Assembly: GCA_019662005.1 (NCBI GenBank)
Contig: JAIFWG010000026.1
Location: 1 to 8,168, forward strand
Direction: 5' to 3'
Source of the DNA: Candidatus Parcubacteria bacterium
GTDB lineage: Bacteria; Patescibacteriota; Minisyncoccia; 2-02-FULL-40-12; GWA2-44-9
DNA: 8,168 nucleotides
The translations under genes and the position numbers were made by a program. The notes below the pieces were generated by a model. That model worked only from the letters and a program-made list of their open reading frames with translations, was not told the DNA's origin and searched no databases. Positions 1 to 5,649 of the stretch are shown here, one piece after another; within the stretch, counting starts at the first letter, position 1; the number at the start of each line of letters is the position of its first letter.

Positions 1-1
1 T

Positions 2-112
2 TTGCTGGGCAATAAATTTAAGAGTCGAAATGCGCAACTAGCAATTAGAATTGTTGGTTATGCTATTCTGACTTATGTGGTGTTAACACTTGGTCTTGGT
101 GTATTAATCTAG
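2..112 (+). CDS. C-terminal end of a membrane protein (partial)
   Basis: An open frame enters from the left edge and ends at TAG (110-112), giving 36 residues. They begin with a short basic stretch (NKFKSRN) and continue as a hydrophobic helix rich in Ile, Val, Leu and Gly up to the last residue (GLGVLI), which looks like a terminal transmembrane segment. Family and function cannot be named from this fragment. The stop codon directly abuts the ATG of the transketolase N-subunit gene (TAGATG), so the two are probably co-transcribed. That the fragment is a real gene is inferred from the clean hydrophobic character and this junction. Confidence 0.6.
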   Translation: MLGNKFKSRNAQLAIRIVGYAILTYVVLTLGLGVLI

Positions 113-976
113 ATGTCTCAGTACATTCATGACGATAAAATTGAAGAGCTTGAATTAAAAGCGAACGAAGCGCGCGAGCTTTTAATCGAGATGTTAACTG
201 AAGCGGGGTCCGGCCACACGGCTGGACCTTTGGGTATGGCGGATATTTTTACGACTATGTATTTTCATGTTTTAAACCATGACCCAAAAAATACGGAAAT
301 GGCTGATCGAGATCGACTTATACTTTCGAACGGGCACATTACGCCAATTAGATATGTCGTCATGGCCATGGCTGGGTATTTTCCAGTCGAGGAGCTTAAG
401 ACTTTAAGAAAATTTGGTTCCAGATTGCAAGGACATCCAGAACGAGAACGATTGCCAGGCGTGGAAACAACATCTGGTCCTCTGGGTTCAGGGCTTGGTC
501 AGGCTTGCGGTATTGCTTATGCTGCACGAATGGACAAAAAGAACTTTCGAACTTTTTGTCTTATGTCAGATGGGGAACATCAAGAAGGATCAACTTGGGA
601 ATCTATAATGTTTGCTGGGAAAAACAAGCTTTCAAATTTAACCGCCATTGTGGACCGTAATAATATTCAGATTGATGGCATGACAGAAGATATTATGCCT
701 CTGGAAAACTTTAGAGCCAAATACGAAGCTTTCAATTGGCATGTCTTGGAGGTTGATGGCCACAACATCGAACAATTTGTGGATTCCATTGAGCAAGCCA
801 AAGCAATTTTTGAAAAACCGACAGTCATAATTGCTCATACTATTCCAGGTAAGGGGATAAAGGAGATTGAGTTTGATTATAACTGGCATGGTAAACCACC
901 AAAACCAGAAGAAGCTAAGAAATTTTTAGATGAGCTGCGGACATTAGGAGGTAAAATAAAGTCAGAACACCAATGA
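113..976 (+). CDS. Transketolase, N-terminal (TPP-binding) subunit
   Basis: This 287-residue protein is the first half of a two-gene transketolase. The enzyme moves two-carbon ketol units between sugar phosphates in the cytoplasmic non-oxidative pentose phosphate pathway, using thiamine diphosphate and a divalent metal. Visible signatures are GSGH with His35 (residues 32-35), SNGH with His75, LQGHP with His108, the TSGPLGSGLGQA loop (120-131), and the TPP/metal motif SDGEHQEG (152-159) followed by NN at 183-184. Family members usually read GDGE and SKGH, so the Ser at 152 and Asn at 73 are variations, but the presumed metal ligands Asp153 and Asn are kept. The length is normal for the split form. 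The start is the ATG touching the upstream stop; no clear Shine-Dalgarno is visible, so coupled translation is likely. The last 4 bases overlap the next gene (ATGA). The partner subunit lies at 3881-4858 and not next door, which is unusual. Confidence 0.95.
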   Translation: MSQYIHDDKIEELELKANEARELLIEMLTEAGSGHTAGPLGMADIFTTMYFHVLNHDPKNTEMADRDRLILSNGHITPIRYVVMAMAGYFPVEELKTLRKFGSRLQGHPERERLPGVETTSGPLGSGLGQACGIAYAARMDKKNFRTFCLMSDGEHQEGSTWESIMFAGKNKLSNLTAIVDRNNIQIDGMTEDIMPLENFRAKYEAFNWHVLEVDGHNIEQFVDSIEQAKAIFEKPTVIIAHTIPGKGIKEIEFDYNWHGKPPKPEEAKKFLDELRTLGGKIKSEHQ

Positions 977-3549
977 TAAAAAAAATACTTACTTTTTCTG
1001 TTTTTGTTGTTCTTGCTTTGGCTAGCATTACGATAAGCGCAGTTTCAGATTCAGATCCTCCCGCTACTTGCCCTCCTGGCACAATACCAGTAGGCATGAC
1101 CAACAGTATTCCCGGGACGATAATCTGTGCCACCCCAACACCTGTTCCTACCCCGACTTCCGCTCCCACTCCCACACCGATTGCTAGGCCCACGCCTTCG
1201 GGCACTCCTAATCCTGTCTCTACTCCAGTCCCAACCTTTAAAGCCGAGCCAGGGCCAATAGCTATAACCCCTAAACCTAGCTGCCCCCTTACAGAAGTTG
1301 GAGGGATTGTTGTTCATGTTTGTCCACCAACTCCCACGCCAGTTCCAGTGGGGCCAATAAGCATTCCTCCGCCTGATACTATCACAAGTTCTGATGGGAA
1401 TGTAACTGTGGGTGTTTCACAGAGGTATGGTGGTGCCATCGTTTACTATAAAGACAAAAGGATTTCTGATACTGGTAATATTGTAAATGCTGCCCAAGGC
1501 GGAGCATTGTTTAATACAGCAACGCTGTGGACGCTACCACTTGATACGAACGAAACCAAGTTGTGTTTTGAATCTCAAAAGATTAACGGAACTTGTCCGG
1601 GAACAATTGGTTTTAATAATCCAACTCAAGGCGGGTATTTAGGGTATGGATATGCCGGCAATCCCAACCCAACAGCAGTTGTCGTCAACAATAATCAAAT
1701 CCACGTGTCGTTTCGATATGTAAACTACAATTACGATTATGCGGAGAAGCCTCTAACTGTAGAAAATAAAAAAGACTGGCAGACTGATTTTTGGGGAGAT
1801 ACTAGAATGTATTTTCATCCCTACTTACCAGATGTTCTTGTTGTCGAAAGTAAAGTTACTTACTGCAAAGACATGGATCCTAGCTGTAAAGATAAGAAAA
1901 TTACCACAGAAGACGTTCAGCTGGGTACCTTTTTTGCAGCAAATCAAGCAGAGCCGGACCCCAGGTTTAAAGGCCCTTATACACGATCAACGAAAAATGA
2001 TTTGGAAAATTGGGCAGCGGTTTTGCAACAATCAAAAGATCTGGGGTTGGGTTTGAGCGTAGAGGGAAACACCACGCCTTATATTGTTCAAGATGGTCTG
2101 ATAAATCTTGCTAGACCTAATCTTAAAGACTTTAAGAGTTCGGGGGTTGTGACGGTGGGGCCCGTGGCTAACCATTGGTTCGAGTTCAGTCCAGGCGGGT
2201 GGCTTGGATTTACGATTTATTCTGCTACTGGAAGCACCAGCAAGATAGGGTGGGATCTGGTGAGAACTCAAGACAGTGCATTTTCAAACCCCCCTATGCC
2301 AATTGCCAGTGAGATTAATGGCAGCATTGATGCATTGAGTTGTTCGGGGATCTCTGGATGGGCTCGAGATACTAGAGATTTAAATAAAAAAGTGGTCATA
2401 AGAGCGGAGATAACTGAAGAGAAAGGGACCACCAAAACAATAAGAAGTATAATAGCCGACTTAGTTAGACCCGACTTAGGAGGACTCTGCAAAGATGGAG
2501 CTTGCGCATTCTCTCTTCCACTAGATCTTCCTGACGAACTATATGCGAAAGACCTTAAAATTAATTTGTACGGAGAATCCCAGGGTGCACAAAACAGAAT
2601 ATTTTATGCAAATTCAAATCCCCTGAAGTGCTACAAAGGTAATTTACCAGTTGCTGCTTTAGGCTCGGCTGTAAATTACTATGATTCCAGTAAGTATGAT
2701 TTAGCTTGGAAGGTTCAAAATGCTACTAGCATCAGTATTGATAATGGGATCGGTTCCGTACCGCTAATTGGAGATAAGACAGTTCAGGTTCCAAATGGAA
2801 CAACCTTCACTTTAACAGCTACTAATAATTCTGGTTCTGTAACAGTGACATCCGTTACAAAGTCATCTACTAGATTCTCAATAGGCATGCGATTGGTAAC
2901 TGTTAGTGGGACTACCGTTAAAGAAAGTCCATCTTTCTTTGCAAATAATCTTGGTACGCAGCCTGTATTATCCCGAGGGGTTATTGTGGCCGGGCCTGTA
3001 TTCGATTTTAGCAGCGGCGATAGAATAATCTATTGGAAAATGGACTTTGACACTGGGGTAGATGGTTGGGTTAGGGAAGATTCTTTGTATAACGATTTCA
3101 AAGTCATTGTTAGCGCGAAAGGAACTCCAGCCTTAGGTGTTTATCCGGTTATGAAGTTAATGGTGGGCAATAAGCTCTTAAAAGAGTGGACCGTTACCGG
3201 AGATTACCAAGACTATTATTATGATGGGCCTCAACCTATAGATAATAACGTGAAAATTGTTTTTCCGAACGATTTCTATAACGGTAAAGAAGATCGAAAC
3301 CTAATTGTCGATTTTGTGCTTGTTAAAGGCGTAAAGTACGAATCAGAATCACCGACAACTCTTGTAAGCGGCTACTGGTCTTCTTCTACTGGTTGTGCCA
3401 AAGCCTTTAAGAAAGTAGAAACAATTCAATGCAATCAGGGATCGTTTGAGTATCCAAATCATCACAAAATTATTTTGAGTAACTTACAAAAAGCTAGACA
3501 AGTGTTAACATATGAATTAGGAAATATTTTTAGTATTTTCAAGCGATGA
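973..3549 (+). CDS. Large secreted multidomain protein with SH3-like and CBM60-like domains
   Basis: An 858-residue predicted exported protein of unknown function. Residues 1-23 form a signal peptide (basic MIKK, hydrophobic core, likely cleavage after ISA). Residues 30-135 hold two short Cys-bounded loops (C33-C52, C104-C117), each followed by Pro/Thr-rich linker (TPTPVP). Residues about 136-436 are an unrecognised beta-rich region with RYGGAIV, NPTQGG and FHPYLPDV motifs, perhaps a galactose-mutarotase-like sandwich (weak inference). Residues 445-553 resemble secreted 'G.iD...GWA.D' modules with paired Cys. Residues 556-630 look Ig/PKD-like (LAWKVQNATSISID, TFTLTATNNSGS). Residues 633-708 resemble a bacterial SH3 domain (DGWVREDSL). 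Residues 709-787 match the Ca-dependent xylan-binding CBM60 pattern (GTPALGVYPVMKL, FPNDFYNGKEDRNLIVDF). The Cys-containing tail has no LPXTG or clear anchor. It overlaps the transketolase gene by 4 bases (ATGA). A glycan-binding surface role is inferred; no catalytic residues were identified. Confidence 0.85.
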   Translation: MIKKILTFSVFVVLALASITISAVSDSDPPATCPPGTIPVGMTNSIPGTIICATPTPVPTPTSAPTPTPIARPTPSGTPNPVSTPVPTFKAEPGPIAITPKPSCPLTEVGGIVVHVCPPTPTPVPVGPISIPPPDTITSSDGNVTVGVSQRYGGAIVYYKDKRISDTGNIVNAAQGGALFNTATLWTLPLDTNETKLCFESQKINGTCPGTIGFNNPTQGGYLGYGYAGNPNPTAVVVNNNQIHVSFRYVNYNYDYAEKPLTVENKKDWQTDFWGDTRMYFHPYLPDVLVVESKVTYCKDMDPSCKDKKITTEDVQLGTFFAANQAEPDPRFKGPYTRSTKNDLENWAAVLQQSKDLGLGLSVEGNTTPYIVQDGLINLARPNLKDFKSSGVVTVGPVANHWFEFSPGGWLGFTIYSATGSTSKIGWDLVRTQDSAFSNPPMPIASEINGSIDALSCSGISGWARDTRDLNKKVVIRAEITEEKGTTKTIRSIIADLVRPDLGGLCKDGACAFSLPLDLPDELYAKDLKINLYGESQGAQNRIFYANSNPLKCYKGNLPVAALGSAVNYYDSSKYDLAWKVQNATSISIDNGIGSVPLIGDKTVQVPNGTTFTLTATNNSGSVTVTSVTKSSTRFSIGMRLVTVSGTTVKESPSFFANNLGTQPVLSRGVIVAGPVFDFSSGDRIIYWKMDFDTGVDGWVREDSLYNDFKVIVSAKGTPALGVYPVMKLMVGNKLLKEWTVTGDYQDYYYDGPQPIDNNVKIVFPNDFYNGKEDRNLIVDFVLVKGVKYESESPTTLVSGYWSSSTGCAKAFKKVETIQCNQGSFEYPNHHKIILSNLQKARQVLTYELGNIFSIFKR
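1129..1272 (+). repeat. Pro/Thr-rich low-complexity stalk coding region
   Basis: Codons 53-100 of the secreted protein encode a degenerate Thr-Pro repeat (TPTPVPTPTSAPTPTP and similar), typical of flexible, possibly O-glycosylated linkers in exported proteins. Codon choice for Pro and Thr varies from unit to unit, so this is protein-level low complexity and not a recent DNA tandem duplication. A second short TPTPVP stretch follows at codons 120-125. The repeat creates long but meaningless Gly/Val-rich open frames on the opposite strand. Confidence 0.75.
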
Positions 3550-3563
3550 TAAATATTGAATAC

Positions 3564-3573
3564 AGAAAGGGGG
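3564..3573 (+). promoter_or_regulatory. Strong Shine-Dalgarno of the small membrane protein gene
   Basis: AGAAAGGGGG ends 10 bases before ATG 3584 (13 before the second ATG at 3587). It is the clearest ribosome-binding site in the window and supports independent translation of the small Cys-rich membrane protein. The first of the two tandem ATGs has the better spacing. Confidence 0.65.
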
Positions 3574-3583
3574 TTGATGTAAT

Positions 3584-3835
3584 ATGATGCAAAGTGATAA
3601 TTGCCGGTGCGGGCATCATGGAGTAACTAAATTATTCCGTGTAATTACTGGGTTGTTGGCGCTAGCTTACTTGTGGGCTGTTTGGTCGGGATCAGGAATG
3701 GTCTTGGGCCGAGATACAGATGAGTTGTTCCAACACGTAGTAATATTTGGAATCTTGGTGCTATCGATGCGAGGTATCTGCAAATGCTGCTGCGGAGAGA
3801 AGCATTGCGGTACTTGCCCAACTAAACCTATGTAG
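3584..3835 (+). CDS. Small two-helix membrane protein with Cys-rich termini
   Basis: An 83-residue protein that I cannot assign to a family with confidence. The N-terminus carries a possible metal site, C7-R-C9-G-H11-H12. It is followed by a hydrophobic helix at about 17-35 (LFRVITGLLALAYLWAVW), a polar loop (GRDTDELFQ, 42-50), a second helix at about 51-64, and a tail with six cysteines (C66, C68, C69, C70, C75, C78, in CKCCCGEKHCGTC). The layout puts both Cys-rich ends on the same side of the membrane, probably the cytoplasmic side given the basic residues near both helix ends. Metal binding or a redox role is inference. A distant resemblance to small DUF2892-type membrane proteins is possible but unproven. 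The strong ribosome-binding site and compact placement between the secreted protein (34 bases) and the transketolase C-subunit (45 bases) support a real gene in the same transcription unit. Confidence 0.8.
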   Translation: MMQSDNCRCGHHGVTKLFRVITGLLALAYLWAVWSGSGMVLGRDTDELFQHVVIFGILVLSMRGICKCCCGEKHCGTCPTKPM

Positions 3836-3845
3836 TTTTTTATGT

Positions 3846-3868
3846 CTCTGCATCTTTTTGGTGCAGAG
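3846..3868 (+). promoter_or_regulatory. Intercistronic hairpin before the transketolase C-subunit gene
   Basis: CTCTGCATC (3846-3854) can pair with GGTGCAGAG (3860-3868) around a TTTTT loop, giving a 9-bp stem with one T-G wobble. No T-run follows on either strand, so it is not a standard intrinsic terminator. Its 3' arm contains most of AGAGGA (3865-3870), the best-spaced Shine-Dalgarno-like sequence for ATG 3881. A second, closer AAGGA (3873-3877) lies outside the stem. The hairpin could tune translation or mRNA stability; that role is inference. Confidence 0.55.
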
Positions 3869-3880
3869 GATTAAGGAACT

Positions 3881-4858
3881 ATGCTAAACCCAGAAGCAAA
3901 ATTAATTTCTGATTTATCCAAACCGGAGATGCTGCCGACTCGTGATGGCTATGGAAAGGGTCTTGTCCAAGCGGGGGAGAAAGACGATCGAGTAGTGGTG
4001 CTTTGTGCTGATTTAACCGAATCGACTCGGTCTCTTGAGTTTAAAGAAAAGTTCCCCGAACGTTTTATCGAAATTGGAGTTGCTGAACAAAATTTAGCAC
4101 TTGTTGCCTCTGGCATGGCTAATTATGGAAAGATTCCTTTTATTTCTTCTTACGCTACTTTTAGCCCTGGTAGGAACAACGAACAGATCAGAACTAACAT
4201 TTCTATTAATAATGTGCCTGTCAAAATTGCGGGTGCTCATGCAGGAATATCCGTGGGTCCAGATGGGGCGACGCACCAGGCCCTAGAAGATATCGCTCTT
4301 ATGCGTGTCCAGCCAAGAATGGTTGTTGTGGTTCCTTGCGATGCTGTTGAAGCTCAAAAAGCTACTCTGGCTGGAGCCTTTAATGACAAGCCGACTTATT
4401 TACGTTTTGGCAGAGAAAAATCTCCAGTAATTACTACAGACCAAACTCCTTTTGAAATTGGCAAAGCTATTGTCCTTAGAGATGGTAAAGACTGCGCGAT
4501 CATCGGGTGTGGTATGTTGCTTTACAACGCCTTAATAGCAGCTGAGGAATTATCGAAAGAAGGACTGGAGTGCATGGTCGTTAACTCGCATACTATTAAA
4601 CCTTTAGACGAAAAAACCATTATTGATGCCGCACAAAAATGTGGAGCCGTGGTTTCCGTTGAGGAGCACCAAATTAACGGTGGACTAGGATCAGTAGTGG
4701 CAGAATCTTTATCTCGTAATCATCCTGTACCGCAGGAGTTCATTGGAATACAAGATCGATTTGGGGAATCAGGCACGGCCGCTGAATTAATTGAGGCTTT
4801 TGGTTTGAGTGTGACCCATATAAAAGAAGCTGCAAAAAAAGTGATCTCAAGAAAATAA
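3881..4858 (+). CDS. Transketolase, C-terminal (pyrimidine-binding) subunit
   Basis: This 325-residue second half of the split transketolase supplies the pyrimidine (Pyr) domain and the C-terminal regulatory/dimer domain. Glu69 in GVAEQN matches the catalytic glutamate that activates the TPP aminopyrimidine ring. YATFSPGRNNEQIR (91-104) supplies the aromatic contact. His120 and His132 in AGAHAG and GATHQALED match substrate- and cofactor-proximal positions. From about 195 the C-terminal domain follows (VVNSHTIKPLD, VEEHQINGGLGS). The length is typical of the split form and no key residue is missing. ATG 3881 is preferred over Met17 because AGAGGA/AAGGA lie just upstream and the N-terminal residues fit the family. 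With the N-subunit it should form the complete enzyme, the active site lying between the two chains. The gene ends at a bidirectional terminator whose stem includes most of its stop codon. Confidence 0.95.
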   Translation: MLNPEAKLISDLSKPEMLPTRDGYGKGLVQAGEKDDRVVVLCADLTESTRSLEFKEKFPERFIEIGVAEQNLALVASGMANYGKIPFISSYATFSPGRNNEQIRTNISINNVPVKIAGAHAGISVGPDGATHQALEDIALMRVQPRMVVVVPCDAVEAQKATLAGAFNDKPTYLRFGREKSPVITTDQTPFEIGKAIVLRDGKDCAIIGCGMLLYNALIAAEELSKEGLECMVVNSHTIKPLDEKTIIDAAQKCGAVVSVEEHQINGGLGSVVAESLSRNHPVPQEFIGIQDRFGESGTAAELIEAFGLSVTHIKEAAKKVISRK

Positions 4859-4886
4859 TAAATCCCGCCAGTTGGCGGGATTTATT
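4857..4886. terminator. Bidirectional intrinsic terminator between convergent genes
   Basis: A 13-bp perfect stem, AATAAATCCCGCC (4857-4869) against GGCGGGATTTATT (4874-4886), closes an AGTT loop. The GC core is flanked by AT-rich arms, so T-rich sequence lies on the 3' side for both directions (TTTATT rightward; TTTATTATTTTC leftward). It ends the transketolase C-subunit transcript on the + strand and the UDG-like gene on the - strand. The stop codons of both genes fall in or at the edge of the stem arms. Confidence 0.85.
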
Positions 4887-5448
4887 CTGGTTTCGGAACT
4901 CTCTTTAGTATCTCTTTAATTTTTGCTAAGTCTGTTTGCATTACGGCCTTTATTTCTGGATTTTTCAGAGCGTGACTGGGATGATAAGTGGGTAATAGTT
5001 CAAATGACCCAAAGTTGAAGGTTTTACCATGAATATTATCCAATGGCTGACGCAAACCAATTCCATTTAAAGCTATGTTACCGAGAGTGATAACCACTTG
5101 AGGATTAATTGTTTTTATCTCTTCTTTTAGGAAAGGAAGATAAGACTTGATCTCCTTTGGAGATGGCATCTTGCCCGGTTGGGGAGAGTACTTTACTACG
5201 TTGGTGATGTATACTTTTTTTCGATCGATCCCAACAGATTTTAGAACTTGATTGAGCAGCTTTTCGTTATGGCCAGTTAGAGGCTTGGATTCACGCTCTT
5301 CGTCTGGTCCCGGCATCTCACTTACGACGACGACTTTTGCAGGGACTGAACCACTTCCGAATATTAATTTCTTGTCTTGGAATTTTCTCTTGAGTGCCTT
5401 GTGCACTCGGGCTAATTCCTCTGGAGTTGTAGGGTGGACTTGTTTCAT
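4882..5448 (-). CDS. Uracil-DNA glycosylase superfamily protein lacking the Fe-S cysteines
   Basis: This 188-residue protein follows the family 4/5 UDG pattern. These enzymes remove uracil from DNA to start base-excision repair. In order it has FGSGS (30-34, usually FGEG), SEMPG (43-47, usually GEAPG) with Glu44 kept, KPLTGHNEKLL (55-65, usually PFVGRAGQLL), VYITNVVK (79-86) with Asn83 kept, PQVVITLG (116-123), and PTYHPS (153-158) with the catalytic-type His156. Family 4 enzymes hold a 4Fe-4S cluster with four Cys. Here the whole protein has no cysteine: the Cys expected after NVVK is Tyr87, the one before the 'PyL' helix is Tyr103, and the N-terminal pair is absent. It is therefore probably a cluster-free variant, and its activity is uncertain. 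The start ATG has AGGA six bases upstream and a plausible promoter (5483-5511). The N-terminus is short, beginning directly with a charged helix. Confidence 0.88.
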   Translation of the reverse strand: MKQVHPTTPEELARVHKALKRKFQDKKLIFGSGSVPAKVVVVSEMPGPDEERESKPLTGHNEKLLNQVLKSVGIDRKKVYITNVVKYSPQPGKMPSPKEIKSYLPFLKEEIKTINPQVVITLGNIALNGIGLRQPLDNIHGKTFNFGSFELLPTYHPSHALKNPEIKAVMQTDLAKIKEILKRVPKPE

Positions 5449-5482
5449 TTCGTTTCCTGCCTCCCCATGTTTTAATGGCCTT

Positions 5483-5511
5483 ATATTAGCACAATGTACT
5501 TACAATTGCAA
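5483..5511 (-). promoter_or_regulatory. Predicted promoter of the UDG-like gene
   Basis: Read on the - strand, TTGCAA (5506-5511) and TAATAT (5483-5488) are separated by 17 bases. Each matches 4 of 6 consensus sigma70 positions. A start near 5476 would give a leader of roughly 28 bases carrying GGAGG (5460-5464) and AGGA (5455-5458) before ATG 5448. The strand and position fit, but the boxes are only moderate matches. Confidence 0.45.
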
Positions 5512-5519
5512 GGGAGGAA

Positions 5520-5548
5520 TTGAATTAAGTCTCGTTTTTTGCTAGTAT
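5520..5548 (+). promoter_or_regulatory. Predicted promoter of the tRNA-Ile/tRNA-Ala unit
   Basis: TTGAAT (5520-5525) and TAGTAT (5543-5548) are separated by 17 bases, each matching 4 of 6 consensus positions. The expected start is near 5555, about 5 bases before the mature 5' end of tRNA-Ile. Its -35 box lies 8 bases from the -35 box of the leftward UDG promoter, so the two promoters are back to back. Confidence 0.5.
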
Positions 5549-5559
5549 TCTATTGCTTT

Positions 5560-5631
5560 GGGTGCGTAGTTCAGTGGTAGAACGCGTTCCTGATAAGAAC
5601 GAGGTCGTAGGTCCGATTCCTACCGCACCCA
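5560..5631 (+). tRNA. tRNA-Ile (anticodon GAT)
   Basis: A complete cloverleaf is visible. The acceptor GGGTGCG (5560-5566) pairs with CGCACCC (5624-5630). The D-stem is GTTC/GAAC with a loop containing GG. The anticodon stem CGTTC/GAACG encloses CTGATAA with anticodon GAT (5592-5594). The T-stem is GTAGG/CCTAC, and the discriminator is A5631. No 3' CCA is encoded; CA follows, so CCA must be added after transcription. The T-loop reads TCCGATT where nearly all elongator tRNAs have TTC, which places C at position 55 instead of the near-universal U/pseudouridine. All stems pair perfectly, so the gene does not look degenerate. Confidence 0.95.
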
Positions 5632-5649
5632 CACAGAGCACTATTCCAA

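Noticed and set aside
1129..1272. Possible CRISPR or VNTR array in the CCN/ACN-rich stretch
   Set aside because: Units are not identical, there are no regular spacers, and the repeat exists at protein level only with varied codons.
915..1317. Gly/Val- and Gly/Arg-rich open frames on the - strand across the Pro/Thr-rich region
   Set aside because: They are the reverse reading of the Thr-Pro codons of the secreted protein; composition is an artefact and no start signal or homology is apparent.
973..3549. Recent horizontal insertion of the secreted-protein gene as a mobile element
   Set aside because: There are no terminal repeats, target duplications, recombinase or obvious change in base composition; only the gene order is odd.
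3846..3868. Intrinsic terminator splitting the transketolase operon
   Set aside because: The stem is only moderately stable and lacks a downstream T-run in either direction, so a regulatory or stability role is more likely.
5252..5545. 97-residue open frame on the + strand opposite the UDG-like gene
   Set aside because: It is antisense to clearly conserved UDG motifs, runs through a predicted promoter and shows no protein-like features of its own.
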